This document shows, one piece after another, positions 42,783 through 52,070 of a stretch of 64,000 nt of DNA. The stretch comes from Sphingobacterium spiritivorum (GTDB lineage Bacteria > Bacteroidota > Bacteroidia > Sphingobacteriales > Sphingobacteriaceae). The stretch covers positions 496,001 to 560,000 of the forward strand of contig NZ_CP068082.1 in the NCBI RefSeq assembly GCF_016724845.1, given 5' to 3'. Position 1 is the stretch's first letter. Every line of letters starts with the position of its first letter. The notes beneath the pieces are model-generated. The model saw only the letters and a list, made by a program, of their open reading frames with translations, made no database searches and had not been told where the DNA came from. The translations under genes were made by a program, and so were the position numbers.

Positions 42783-43226
42783 TTATTTGACTTCAATCAA
42801 TCTTTTAGCAACAATTGCTTCTTCTTTCTTACCCACTTTTACAACCAAAATACCATTTTCATAAGAAGCCTCAATATTGCTGTAATCTACAGTATCAGGT
42901 AATGTAAATGAGCGTGTAAAGGACGAATAGTTAAATTCTCTTTTACTGAATAATTTTTGTTCTGCTTCTGTCTCTGAAGTTTTTTCAGCAGAGATAGTCA
43001 TCATATTTTTATCTACATTGATCTTGAAATCTGACTTCTGCAATCCCGGAGCAGCCAGTTCGATCTGAAAAGAATCCTCTGCTTCTGCAATATTCACTGC
43101 CGGTACGCGAGTCACTAACCGATCCGTAATAAATGAATCATTAAATAAATTATCGAAAACTGAATTTACAAACGGATTAACTGCATCTGTATTTACTGCT
43201 TTTGTAGGGAATTTTAATAATGCCAT
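42783..43226 (-). CDS. Small heat-shock protein, Hsp20 family
   Basis: 147 residues, full length. Alpha-crystallin domain (about 38-145) with VNIAEAEDSFQIELAAPGLQKSDFKI, then SFTRSFTLPDTVDYSNIEASYENGILVV, the core of the family. C-terminal IXI-like segment is weak. Such proteins bind unfolding proteins during heat or oxidative stress. The leader contains an unusually strong ribosome site, and two palindromes lie about 86-127 bases upstream of the start. Confidence 0.93.
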   Translation of the reverse strand: MALLKFPTKAVNTDAVNPFVNSVFDNLFNDSFITDRLVTRVPAVNIAEAEDSFQIELAAPGLQKSDFKINVDKNMMTISAEKTSETEAEQKLFSKREFNYSSFTRSFTLPDTVDYSNIEASYENGILVVKVGKKEEAIVAKRLIEVK

Positions 43227-43230
43227 AATA

Positions 43231-43243
43231 TTGTCCTCCTTTT
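43231..43243 (-). promoter_or_regulatory. Strong Shine-Dalgarno site of the Hsp20 gene
   Basis: On the minus strand AAAAGGAGG ends eight bases before the ATG, a nearly perfect anti-SD complement. Bacteroidota genes seldom use Shine-Dalgarno sites, and no other gene here has one this good at the right spacing, so strong translation on induction is likely. Confidence 0.7.
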
Positions 43244-43311
43244 AATTTTTTTATTTGTTTTTCTACAACTTATTCAAATGCTGTACCATTTCAAAAAACG
43301 ATCAGAATGAA

Positions 43312-43353
43312 GACAAAATGTCATTAAAAACTTTTAATTAAAGACATTTTGTC
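43312..43353. promoter_or_regulatory. Two GACA-N3-TGTC palindromes upstream of Hsp20
   Basis: GACAAAATGTC at 43312-43322 and GACATTTTGTC at 43343-43353. Each is itself a palindrome with a 3-base centre, and the two are perfect inverted copies of each other. Centres are 31 bases apart, close to three DNA turns. They lie 86-127 bases upstream of the Hsp20 start and could be operators for a stress regulator. Confidence 0.65.
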
Positions 43354-43391
43354 GCTAAATCGCTTTTTATTATTGCTAACCATATTAAGAA

Positions 43392-43414
43392 GGCACGAGC
43401 GATACGCTCGCGCC
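43392..43414. repeat. Palindromic repeat, family B copy 1
   Basis: GGCACGAGC-GATAC-GCTCGCGCC, an imperfect palindrome. A second copy is at 43550-43572, and its core AAGGCACGAGC also occurs in the terminator at 21839-21864. REP-like. Confidence 0.65.
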
Positions 43415-43470
43415 AGGTAAGATTGATAGAGTTAAACGGTTATAAGGGATAACAGTATTTATCACAATTC

Positions 43471-43501
43471 TCTCCTTTATAAGGAGAGATGCCCGAAGGG
43501 C
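43471..43501. repeat. Double-hairpin repeat, family C
   Basis: TCTCCTT-TAT-AAGGAGA followed directly by GCCC-GAA-GGGC. Two small hairpins in tandem. I recall similar pairs as dispersed repeats in other Bacteroidota, but only one copy is in this window. Confidence 0.5.
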
Positions 43502-43549
43502 AGAGAGGTTGAGAAGAAAGTTGATAAGTTATAGTTAGATTGCTTAGAA

Positions 43550-43572
43550 GGCAACGAGCGACAGCTCGCGCC
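43550..43572. repeat. Palindromic repeat, family B copy 2
   Basis: GGCAACGAGC-GACA-GCTCGCGCC, same design as the copy at 43392. It is preceded by AGAA, as copy 1 is. Confidence 0.65.
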
Positions 43573-43602
43573 AGAAGGTAATTATGCTAAGCCCCTCTCA
43601 CT

Positions 43603-43629
43603 TGCGTCAGTTGGCGTCCCCGCCAACTG
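43603..43629. repeat. REP-like palindromic repeat, family A copy 3
   Basis: The palindrome CAGTTGGCG-TCCC-CGCCAACTG (43608-43629) with a TTGCGT flank. It is the inverted counterpart of the two copies at 12727 and 12890, about 31 kb away. Arms are perfect here, whereas the other two have one mismatch. Confidence 0.7.
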
Positions 43630-43682
43630 CTACTTAAACTTTTGCCTGCAGACATCCTGCTTACAGATCGTGGTGGATTGCT

Positions 43683-44048
43683 TTATTTAGTGTAAGAGAG
43701 CGCTATCCGGGAATTTGCACGATCTCCGCCAAAGAGAGGGTTGATCTTGGTAATAGAGATGTTCACCTGCTCCGCAAAGTCAAATTGATTAACAATTGTC
43801 TCGAGTATTTCCTCCACAGCGGATTCGATCAGTTTTCTTTTTTGCTTCATCACATCCGCAGCTATAGCATACAATTGTTCATAGTTCAATGTATTCGTAA
43901 GCTCGTCCTGTGAATGGACTTTATAGGGGTAGCTCACTTCAATATCGACTAAAAACTCATTTCCGGTCACAATTTCCTCCGCATAATAACCAACAGGAGC
44001 ATAGAACCGGGCATCATTTATCGCAATCGTCTGTATACGTGTAGCCAT
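43683..44048 (-). CDS. folB: Dihydroneopterin aldolase
   Basis: 121 residues, the normal length. Patterns of FolB: IAINDARFYAPVGYYAEEIVTGNEFLVDIEV at the start, LNYEQLYAIAADVMKQKRKLIESAVEEI in the middle (with the conserved Glu/Tyr segment), and a terminal VNISITKINPLFGG. FolB cleaves dihydroneopterin to 6-hydroxymethyl-dihydropterin in folate synthesis. No other folate gene is adjacent. Preceded by the patch of palindromic repeats at its 3' side. Confidence 0.92.
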   Translation of the reverse strand: MATRIQTIAINDARFYAPVGYYAEEIVTGNEFLVDIEVSYPYKVHSQDELTNTLNYEQLYAIAADVMKQKRKLIESAVEEILETIVNQFDFAEQVNISITKINPLFGGDRANSRIALSYTK

Positions 44049-44133
44049 AGGGCAAACCTAAAAATATTTATCCGTTTGAAAAAATATCTTTATCATTGCT
44101 CTACCAAAAATTATAAAAACAAATTATATACTG

Positions 44134-44874
44134 ATGAAAAAATATCCCGTTCTTCTCAGCATCTGTTGCTTAACCCTCTCCTTACCTTCTGCATTTTCAC
44201 AGACGCAGTTCAAACCCGAAGACACCGAATACTATAGTCCTAAACCTAGAATAGTCACTTCTTCAAACGGTATCCCTGCTGACGCTGTAATTTTGTTCAA
44301 TGGTAAAGACCTTAGTCAATGGCAGTCTGAGGGAAAACCGGGAAGCACCGCAACCTGGTCTGTAGAGGATAATATACTAACTGTAAAACCGTCCTCCGGA
44401 AACATTCAGACCAAAGAAAAGTTCAATGACTTTCAGTTACATATAGAATGGCGCAGCCCGCTTACAGTTAAAGGAAAAGGCCAGGGAAGAGGAAATAGCG
44501 GAATTTTCTTACAGGGACTGTACGAAATCCAGGTATTGGACAACAATGATAATCCTACATATGTCAACGGACAAGCCGGCAGTATTTATAAGCAACGGCC
44601 TCCACTTGTAGAATCCCGTGTGAGCGCAGGTCAGTGGCATACTTATGATATTATTTATACTGCACCACGGTTTAATAATGACGGAATGCTGATCAGCAAA
44701 GCACGGGTAACCGTACTTCACAACGGAATATTAGTACAAAACAACACCGAAATAGAGGGTACAACAGAATATATAGGTCTTCCGAAACTCAAAGCTCATG
44801 GAGCCGGTCCCATCGTCCTGCAGGATCACGGCGATCTCGTAAGTTATCGCAATATATGGATACGAAACTTATAA
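44134..44874 (+). CDS. 3-keto-disaccharide hydrolase (DUF1080)
   Basis: 246 residues. Signal peptide ending PSAFSQ, then the DUF1080 signatures LFNGKDLSQW, FQLHIEWRSP, GNSGIFLQGLYEIQVLDN and a C-terminal LKAHGAGPIVLQDHGDLVSYRNIWIR. This concanavalin-like domain is known to hydrolyse 3-keto sugars produced by Gfo/Idh/MocA-type or related oxidoreductases. Two such oxidoreductases lie 24 kb away (17978-20349), but they are not linked. Probably periplasmic or surface. Confidence 0.9.
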   Translation: MKKYPVLLSICCLTLSLPSAFSQTQFKPEDTEYYSPKPRIVTSSNGIPADAVILFNGKDLSQWQSEGKPGSTATWSVEDNILTVKPSSGNIQTKEKFNDFQLHIEWRSPLTVKGKGQGRGNSGIFLQGLYEIQVLDNNDNPTYVNGQAGSIYKQRPPLVESRVSAGQWHTYDIIYTAPRFNNDGMLISKARVTVLHNGILVQNNTEIEGTTEYIGLPKLKAHGAGPIVLQDHGDLVSYRNIWIRNL

Positions 44875-44951
44875 TAGTTGTTGCAACAATTCTATACAAC
44901 TTTAGGTTTTTAGTCCCTTAATCTATAATTTTACTTCCATAACACATATCA

Positions 44952-47129
44952 ATGAGAAGAATTGCATTATTATTTCTTTTGGCCGGCAGTACAGCGGTAT
45001 ATGGCCAAAGGAATTTAAACTTAGAAGAAACGGTTTTTGGCCCACGTACCTATGCACCGGTATCTATAGTAAGTCCCCGTTGGATTCCCAATACAAACAG
45101 CATTACCTACCTCGATCCTGCCTACCAGAATCTGATGAGCAAAAGCGCTTCTGATAATTGGAAAGAACAGGTATTATTATCCAAATCGGATCTGGAGCAA
45201 GCGATTAAAATTAAGCTCCCTAATGAAACAATTGCGTTGCGAATGTTTCCGTATAACTATAGCTGGCTGGACGAAAACACACTATCTCTGGAAGTAGACG
45301 GAAAAGAAAAATCATACAGCCTGACGTACAATATCAAATCCAGAAGTATCGATAAGCTGATCGGAAGTGACTCGAAAGGGAATAATAAAGAAGTCACAGC
45401 GGATCGTACGAAAGTCGCTTATCTGATAGACAACAATATTGTGATCTCTGATGCTGCCGGCAAAATTACCGAGGTAACCAGCGATAAGGATGAGGGGATT
45501 GTAAACGGTAGTGACTACACCCACCGCCAGGAATTTGGCATCAACAAAGGAATGTGGTGGAGTCCTGATAACACCAGCCTGCTTTATTACCGTAAAGATG
45601 AGACGATGGTCAGCCAATATCCGCTTGTACAATGGAGTCCGCGTATAGCAGAAGCTAAAGAAATACGCTATCCGATGGCAGGCATGAAATCTGAAGAAGT
45701 AACACTCGTAATTTACAACACCACTACCGGCACCAGTACCAGCCTTCAAACAGGAGAACCTAAAGAACAGTATCTGACGGCTGTCACATGGGATCCCAAC
45801 AATGAATATATATATGTGGGGGTATTGAACCGCGGACAAAATCATTTAAAATTCAACAAGTATAATGCAAAATCGGGGGCATTCGTCAAAACACTGTTTG
45901 AAGAGACGACCACTACATGGGTAGAACCACAGACACCTCTGACTTTTGTTCCTGATAATCCCAAACTATTTCTTTACCAGTCAGACAAGGAAGGGTACAA
46001 CCAACTTTATCTGTACGATACCGAAGGTAAGCTGGTTCGCAAACTGGGATATAAGGATATTATTGTAAAAGATTTACTTAGTTTCTCTGCCAAAGCGGAT
46101 AAGGTTACATATACCGGTGTTACCAACAACGGACTGGACAGACAGCTGTTCGAAGTGGAACTTAAATCCGGAAAAACAACACAACTCACCAGTGAATCAG
46201 GTACGCATACCGCTTCGGCAAACAGCAACAGCACCTACGTACTTGATCAATACAGCAACCTGACTACGCCTAATATCATTCAGATCAAAGATGTGAAATC
46301 AGGAAAAAGCAACAATCTGATCAAGGCAGAAAATCCGTTTACAGGCAAAATCAACAATCCGAAAATCGAGTTTGTACAATTAACGACTGCAGACGGCAGT
46401 ACACCACTGACAGGTCGCATTATTTATCCTGAAAATTTTGATCCTGCAAAAAAATATCCTGTCATGTACTACCTGTATGGAGGCTCTCACTCTCAGCTGG
46501 TCAGCAACAAATGGCTGGGTGGAGCAGGCTACTTCGATATGTATATGGCACAACAGGGCTATATTGTATTTACGATGGACAACCGCGGAACTGATGCGCG
46601 CGGAAGGGCATTCTCCACAGCCACACACCGTCAACTGGGACAGGCAGAGATGGCCGATCAGATGAAGGGTATAGAATTTTTAAAATCAAAACCTTTTGTG
46701 GATCAGGAGCGTATGGGAATTTTCGGATGGAGCTTCGGAGGTTTTATGACGACTTCATTTATGGTACATCATAATGACATCTTCAAAGCTGCAGTTGCCG
46801 GAGGACCGGTAATAGACTGGAAATATTATGAAGTCATGTACGGAGAACGCTATATGGATACTCCTCAGGAAAATCCGGAAGGCTATAAATTAACTTCTCT
46901 GCTTGATAAGGCAAACCAATTAAAGGGTGATCTGCTGATTATTCATGGCGCACAGGATCCTGTAGTGGTACAGCAAAACAGCATGCAGTTTATAGAGGCA
47001 TGTATCAAAGCTGGGAAACAGGTGGATTATTTCCTTTACCCGACTCACGAACACAATGTTTCAGGCAAAGACCGTATCCATATGTACGAAAAAATTGCCA
47101 GGTACTTTGATCTGCATCTTAAAAAATAA
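44952..47129 (+). CDS. S9B dipeptidyl peptidase IV-type protease
   Basis: 725 residues. Signal peptide ending AVYGQ, an N-terminal eight-bladed propeller (about 60-460), then the alpha/beta hydrolase domain. The catalytic Ser594 is in GWSFGG; the acid is in GAQDPVV and the base in THEHNVSG. Domain layout and size match bacterial DPP IV, which removes X-Pro dipeptides from peptide N-termini in the periplasm. The propeller contains DEGIVNGSDYTHRQEFG, which includes the usual double-Glu-type region only weakly. Confidence 0.93.
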   Translation: MRRIALLFLLAGSTAVYGQRNLNLEETVFGPRTYAPVSIVSPRWIPNTNSITYLDPAYQNLMSKSASDNWKEQVLLSKSDLEQAIKIKLPNETIALRMFPYNYSWLDENTLSLEVDGKEKSYSLTYNIKSRSIDKLIGSDSKGNNKEVTADRTKVAYLIDNNIVISDAAGKITEVTSDKDEGIVNGSDYTHRQEFGINKGMWWSPDNTSLLYYRKDETMVSQYPLVQWSPRIAEAKEIRYPMAGMKSEEVTLVIYNTTTGTSTSLQTGEPKEQYLTAVTWDPNNEYIYVGVLNRGQNHLKFNKYNAKSGAFVKTLFEETTTTWVEPQTPLTFVPDNPKLFLYQSDKEGYNQLYLYDTEGKLVRKLGYKDIIVKDLLSFSAKADKVTYTGVTNNGLDRQLFEVELKSGKTTQLTSESGTHTASANSNSTYVLDQYSNLTTPNIIQIKDVKSGKSNNLIKAENPFTGKINNPKIEFVQLTTADGSTPLTGRIIYPENFDPAKKYPVMYYLYGGSHSQLVSNKWLGGAGYFDMYMAQQGYIVFTMDNRGTDARGRAFSTATHRQLGQAEMADQMKGIEFLKSKPFVDQERMGIFGWSFGGFMTTSFMVHHNDIFKAAVAGGPVIDWKYYEVMYGERYMDTPQENPEGYKLTSLLDKANQLKGDLLIIHGAQDPVVVQQNSMQFIEACIKAGKQVDYFLYPTHEHNVSGKDRIHMYEKIARYFDLHLKK

Positions 47130-47153
47130 AACGTAGTCTTTCTGATAAAAACT

Positions 47154-47186
47154 ATGGGGCTGTCCAAAAAGGTTGGATAGCCCCAT
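47154..47186 (+). terminator. Terminator of the S9B peptidase gene
   Basis: ATGGGGCTGTCCA pairs with TGGATAGCCCCAT (one mismatch) and is followed by TTTTTAT. Also ends transcription for the convergent deacetylase gene. Confidence 0.8.
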
Positions 47187-47203
47187 TTTTATGTGATTTA
47201 CTA

Positions 47204-48175
47204 CTAATCATGCTCCAGACCTTCACTAAGATTATACAAAGTCCAGTGTCCGGAACGGATAGCTGTATTCTCCTGCTGCAATAGCTTAATGAAATCTTTG
47301 ACACCGAGCTCTTCATTACCATTACCATGGATCAGCACAATACTGCCGTCTCCGGGATGCTGTCCCTTTGCCAGCCAGGCATCCGAACCTACCGCAATAA
47401 GACCGTAACTCAATAATTTATCGATAACGGCCTTATCCGAAACCAATCCCGGACATCTGAAAAATACAGACGGAAGGATCCCGTTCCTGAGCATCAGCTT
47501 TTCATTTTCCAGAACTTCCACATCCATATTCGTACCCTTGCTCAACAGAAAATTGGAAGTCAGCGGTTGATTGTTATACACATGTGAATAACTATGATTA
47601 ACCCAGGTGATCTGTAATGCTCCGTCTTTATCCAGATTTTTCAGCCAGTTCAGATCCTCCTGATGTTTCAGAATCCATTTTCCTGAAACCGAAATAGCGA
47701 CAGGAAGACGCCCCGATTTTCCTTTGAAAGCAGAGAATAATGATTGAAAAATTACTCTATCAAATGGTTTATGCGAAGGACACAGGTCAATAGTAAGATT
47801 GATCCCCTGCTCTTGCGGCATACGAAGATCCAGTCCTGCATTCTGAAGATTCTGCTCTGTCCGGCGAACCAGGTCGAAGCCTCTGATATAAACTGTCTTA
47901 TTAAACCGGCTGCAGATATCTGCATATGTTGAACGGGTTCGTTTATATCTATCGGACAGGATCACACACGTCTGCAGTGTAACCGGGTCGACAGCCAGGA
48001 AATAGGTTTTGCTATCGGCAGTAAAACTACGTAGACCTATAAGCTGGCTATCCTTTTTTTCCAGCAACGACCAGTCCACCTTATAATTACGGATATTGTC
48101 AAAGGTCTGCCCCTCCCCTTTCTGTGATAAGAAAAGAAGGATCAGACATACCAGCCAGGATTTTATACTCTTCAT
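47204..48175 (-). CDS. Polysaccharide deacetylase-like protein
   Basis: 323 residues with a signal peptide ending QKGEGQ. The middle has NodB-type motifs: LTIDLCPSHKPFD corresponds to the TFDD motif, VNHSYSHVYN to the H-x3-H metal site, and FRCPG to the R-x-P motif. NodB enzymes remove N-acetyl or O-acetyl groups from peptidoglycan, chitin or capsule. The first motif has only one Asp in the usual pair, so metal binding may differ. It follows the M28 peptidase gene by 37 bases. Confidence 0.75.
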   Translation of the reverse strand: MKSIKSWLVCLILLFLSQKGEGQTFDNIRNYKVDWSLLEKKDSQLIGLRSFTADSKTYFLAVDPVTLQTCVILSDRYKRTRSTYADICSRFNKTVYIRGFDLVRRTEQNLQNAGLDLRMPQEQGINLTIDLCPSHKPFDRVIFQSLFSAFKGKSGRLPVAISVSGKWILKHQEDLNWLKNLDKDGALQITWVNHSYSHVYNNQPLTSNFLLSKGTNMDVEVLENEKLMLRNGILPSVFFRCPGLVSDKAVIDKLLSYGLIAVGSDAWLAKGQHPGDGSIVLIHGNGNEELGVKDFIKLLQQENTAIRSGHWTLYNLSEGLEHD

Positions 48176-48212
48176 ATAGCATTACTTAGATAGAAATCTA
48201 TATCCATAATAT

Positions 48213-49778
48213 CTAATTTCCACTCGTCCGTTTTGGATTTAACAAGGTCGGCCACTGCATCTGCTTTCCATCTGTATCTGTAGGCATAATCATCTTTTCA
48301 CGGGATACCAATTCCGGTTCTTCACATGCCAGATAAGTCAGTATAGCAACTATAATAGCATTCTGCCTAACTTCATCAAATACGATTTTATCATACGTAT
48401 CCCGATTGGTATGCCAGGTAAGCTTACCATAATCCCATGAAGCAGACCCTAACATAAAAGCAGGAATCCCTTTCTTTACAAAGGAAGCATGATCAGATCC
48501 GCCACTTCCTGGCAGACCCGGAAAGGTTGTCTGGATTTCATTGCGGAAAGCTTCCGGCAGATACTGCAGCCACCTGCCGATATACGCATAGGACTGCGCA
48601 AATCCATTTCCTGAAATCCGGGCAATCCTACCTGTACCGTTATCCTGATTCCAGACCACCTGTATCTTATCATGCAATTCGGGATGATCCTCCACAAAAG
48701 CAGAAGAGCCATTCAATCCCTGTTCCTCACTTCCCCAGTTACCCACCAGAATTGTTCTTTTGTTGTCCGGATATACCTTTTTCAATATACGTACAGCCTC
48801 CATCATCGTGATGATACCGGTGCCATTATCTGTTGCTCCTGAAGCACCGTCCCATGAATCCAGATGCGCAGACAACACGACGTATTCATCCGGTTTTTCT
48901 TTACCTTTTATTTCGGCTATACTGTTATATGTTTTTGCAATCCCGAGCTCCTTGGCCTCCGCCTGTATCAATATCCTGGGCTTCACACCTCTGGTCACCA
49001 TGCGATATAGTAATCCGTAATCCTCCTGTGCAATATCCACAACCGGTATTTTCCGGGTTTTGGCATCAAAAATACGGGTCACACCCGGTAGTTCGGTCCA
49101 GTATGCATCCACTACAGCCAGAGCTCCCGCTTCTTCCAGAGCAATAGCCAGTGTCCTGCGCGTACTACCTGTTGCCTCCAGACTTGCTGCCCATTGGTTT
49201 GCCTGCTCTTTTTTAAGTGCCTGCATCTTATCATAGGCTGCTGCTGTAGCCGATTCTTTCCAGTTCGCATCCGAACGACCTGTAGGCTGATTCATGGCTA
49301 TCATAACGATCTTTCCTTTGACAGAAGGCAACCAGTTTGTGAATTCTGTTCGTGATTTAAAAACAGGAAGCGCAATCACCTCTGCTTCAACCCCTTTACT
49401 TTTTGTAGACGGACTAAAGGATAGTTGCGTCCCTTCCAGTGCTTTGATCCTCGGATATGTCATTGTAATACTGGAAAGTCCCCGCTCCCAGGAACGCCAT
49501 TCTCCGTAAGCTTCGTTACGCGCTACAGCACCCATATCCGTATATTTTTGAACTACCCAATCGTGTGCCTTTTGCATCTGCGGACTACCGACCAGACGAG
49601 GGCCGATCATATCAATAAGTTCAAAGGCGTAATCCTCCAGTTTAGAATTTGTATTTGCTTCCTGAACAATAGCATTGACCATCTGCTTTTTATCCTGACC
49701 GAATACACCGGTACCGGCAAAAAGGGCTAAAGAGACCGCCACAGGAGAAAGCCAGGTAGAATAAGAGGTTAATTTCAT
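48213..49778 (-). CDS. M28-family zinc peptidase (carboxypeptidase Q-like)
   Basis: 521 residues. Signal peptide (TGVFGQ), then a PA insert (about 135-260) and the M28 core. Metal ligands are visible: SAHLDSWDGASGATDNGTG (His and Asp), WGSEEQGLNG (Glu pair), QDNGTG (Asp) and GGSDHASF (His). This layout matches plasma glutamate carboxypeptidase-type enzymes, which take single residues from dipeptides. Secreted or periplasmic. First in a two-gene operon with the deacetylase. Confidence 0.93.
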   Translation of the reverse strand: MKLTSYSTWLSPVAVSLALFAGTGVFGQDKKQMVNAIVQEANTNSKLEDYAFELIDMIGPRLVGSPQMQKAHDWVVQKYTDMGAVARNEAYGEWRSWERGLSSITMTYPRIKALEGTQLSFSPSTKSKGVEAEVIALPVFKSRTEFTNWLPSVKGKIVMIAMNQPTGRSDANWKESATAAAYDKMQALKKEQANQWAASLEATGSTRRTLAIALEEAGALAVVDAYWTELPGVTRIFDAKTRKIPVVDIAQEDYGLLYRMVTRGVKPRILIQAEAKELGIAKTYNSIAEIKGKEKPDEYVVLSAHLDSWDGASGATDNGTGIITMMEAVRILKKVYPDNKRTILVGNWGSEEQGLNGSSAFVEDHPELHDKIQVVWNQDNGTGRIARISGNGFAQSYAYIGRWLQYLPEAFRNEIQTTFPGLPGSGGSDHASFVKKGIPAFMLGSASWDYGKLTWHTNRDTYDKIVFDEVRQNAIIVAILTYLACEEPELVSREKMIMPTDTDGKQMQWPTLLNPKRTSGN

Positions 49779-49898
49779 AAGTAATGTTAAGTATTTTAAA
49801 ATATACGGAAGTTACTAAAAATTTAGAAAAGGTCAGGAAAACAGAACGGATTTTGTATATATTACGCTTTGAGAAAGAGAAAAACGATAAACAAAAAA

Positions 49899-49924
49899 AG
49901 CCAGAAACGAATGTTTCCGGCTTT
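49899..49924 (-). terminator. Terminator of asnB
   Basis: AAAGCCGGAAAC pairs with GTTTCTGGCTTT (one mismatch) on the minus strand and runs into TTTTTT. Confidence 0.8.
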
Positions 49925-49946
49925 AACAGATATAAAGGTTGATTAG

Positions 49947-51638
49947 CTACAAGGCAACTTCCGTCTTGGCCTTTTCATAACTTTCGTTATGCACGGCGGC
50001 AACTGCTCTGCCGGAAGGATCATTCAGATTTTGGAAAGAGGCATCCCATGCCAGAGCTTCAGGTGTACTGCAGGCAACTGACTTGACCGAAGGAACTGTT
50101 TTTGAAGCAGCTTCCGATGGAAAATGTGATTCAAAAATAGTACGATACAGGAATTCTTCTTTATTTTTTGGTGTATTGACCGGAAAACGATCCGCAGCAG
50201 TAGCAAATTCAGCATCAGACACTTTTTCTTCAGCCTGCGCCTTCAGTGTATCAATCCAGCTATACCCTACCCCATCTGAGAACTGCTCTTTTTGTCTCCA
50301 GGCTATACTTTCCGGAAGATAATCTTCGAATGCCTTACGTATCACCCATTTTTCCATACGGCCATCTTTGATCATTTTATCCTTTGGATTGATCGTCATA
50401 GCGACATCTATAAACTCTTTATCTAAAAACGGCACACGTCCTTCCACACCCCATGCAGCCAGTGATTTATTAGCACGCAGGCAATCGTACAGATATAGTT
50501 TTTTTAGTTTACGTACCGTTTCTTCATGAAACTCCTGTGCATTTGGTGCTTTATGAAAGTACAGGTACCCTCCGAACAATTCATCCGAACCTTCTCCGGA
50601 CAGCACCATTTTGATACCCATGGATTTGATAACTCTGGCCAGCAGATACATAGGCGTTGACGCCCGGATAGTCGTCACATCATAAGTTTCCAGATGATAG
50701 ATAACATCCCTGATCGCATCCAGGCCTTCCTGAATCGTAAAATTGATCTCGTGATGAATCGTGCCGATATGATCTGCCGCTCTTTGTGCTGCAATAAGAT
50801 CCGGTGCACCTTTAAGCCCTACCGCAAAAGAGTGCAACTGCGGGTACCACGCTTCTTCCTGATCCCCGGATTCAATACGTTTGGATGCAAATTTTTTGGT
50901 AATAGCAGCTATTACAGAAGAATCCAGTCCTCCGGAAAGCAATACACCGTAAGGGACATCAGACATCAGCTGACGGTGTACTGCATCTTCCAGAGCCGTA
51001 CGCAATTTATCAATATCCGTATCTGCATCTTTCACCGTATCGTAAGTATCCCAATCCCGCTGATACCAGCGCTGTGGAGACAGACCATTCGCACTATACA
51101 GATAATGTCCCGGAGGAAACTGATCCATCTGTGTACAGAATCCTTCCAGTGACTTTAATTCAGAGGACACAAAAAACTGTCCCTGCTCATCCGTACCGTA
51201 GTACAAGGGGATAATCCCCATATGATCACGGGCTACCAGAAAGACATCTTTACTGGCATCGTAAAGTGCAAACGCAAAAATACCGTTCAAATCCTCTATA
51301 AAAGAAGGTCCTTTGGCCTGATAAAGAGCCAATACCACTTCTGAATCGCTGTTTGTCGAAAACTCATAATCCGGCAAGGTTGCTCTCAATTCTTTATGGT
51401 TATAGATCTCACCGTTCACGGCCAGCACGATCTGGCCGTCAGGACTGTATAGGGGCTGACTGCCTGATTTGGGATCCACAATAGCCAGACGCTCATGCGC
51501 GAGAATGGCTTTGCCGGAAGTAAAAATACCGGACCAGTCCGGTCCACGGTGACGAATACGTTTTGACATTTCTAAAATCTGAGGTCTTAGCTTCTCAGAT
51601 GAATCTTTTAAGTCGAATGCTCCAATAATTCCGCACAT
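49947..51638 (-). CDS. asnB: Asparagine synthase B (glutamine-hydrolysing)
   Basis: 563 residues, close to E. coli AsnB (554). Cys2 is the amidotransferase nucleophile (MCGIIGAFD), with RHRGPD and NGEIYNH in the glutaminase domain. The synthetase domain has the ATP pyrophosphatase motif LLSGGLDSSVIAAI and LSGEGSDELFGGY. It makes asparagine from aspartate, glutamine and ATP in the cytoplasm. Monocistronic. The last ~40 residues extend beyond the usual end. Confidence 0.95.
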   Translation of the reverse strand: MCGIIGAFDLKDSSEKLRPQILEMSKRIRHRGPDWSGIFTSGKAILAHERLAIVDPKSGSQPLYSPDGQIVLAVNGEIYNHKELRATLPDYEFSTNSDSEVVLALYQAKGPSFIEDLNGIFAFALYDASKDVFLVARDHMGIIPLYYGTDEQGQFFVSSELKSLEGFCTQMDQFPPGHYLYSANGLSPQRWYQRDWDTYDTVKDADTDIDKLRTALEDAVHRQLMSDVPYGVLLSGGLDSSVIAAITKKFASKRIESGDQEEAWYPQLHSFAVGLKGAPDLIAAQRAADHIGTIHHEINFTIQEGLDAIRDVIYHLETYDVTTIRASTPMYLLARVIKSMGIKMVLSGEGSDELFGGYLYFHKAPNAQEFHEETVRKLKKLYLYDCLRANKSLAAWGVEGRVPFLDKEFIDVAMTINPKDKMIKDGRMEKWVIRKAFEDYLPESIAWRQKEQFSDGVGYSWIDTLKAQAEEKVSDAEFATAADRFPVNTPKNKEEFLYRTIFESHFPSEAASKTVPSVKSVACSTPEALAWDASFQNLNDPSGRAVAAVHNESYEKAKTEVAL

Positions 51639-52070
51639 ATGCTTATTTGATTTAGTTGCTATCTAATTTTATACTGTGTCACAAAGTAAAGGATTAAAAA
51701 ACAAATTTCATAACATTTTTCAATTTTTATTAAAAATATATCAATATTATAAATATTTAAATGAAAAACAATCAATAAAAAAGCCATAAAACACAAATTA
51801 AATCAATTTAAAAAAGGCAACTATTGGAATTTACAGGCTGAAGAGAGATGCAAGGTTACAAAGCAGGACTAACAACAGTCTGTTCGGAGCACATCCTGAA
51901 GACTTATTATACAGAAATAAAGACAACGCAATAGCTACTGAAAGCTATAAAGAGACACAAAAAGTAGGAACACCCGGTTTTTTGTGAAGCAGTTTAATTC
52001 GCTAAAATCTTTATAATAATTACCGATTATTTATCCGGATTTTTCTAACTTCATCGTAAAGTAAACCATT
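51639..52070. other. AT-rich divergent promoter region
   Basis: 432 bases between asnB and the Crp-type gene. An AT-rich block (51700-51815) follows the asnB side. A 50-codon frame at about 51820-51990 has no start codon. Nothing else is seen. Confidence 0.4.

Noticed and set aside
45312..45845. 177-codon minus-strand frame
   Set aside because: Lies entirely inside the S9B peptidase gene, which has clear homology on the other strand.
51820..51990. About 50 open codons upstream of the Crp-type gene
   Set aside because: No start codon in frame and no recognisable motif.
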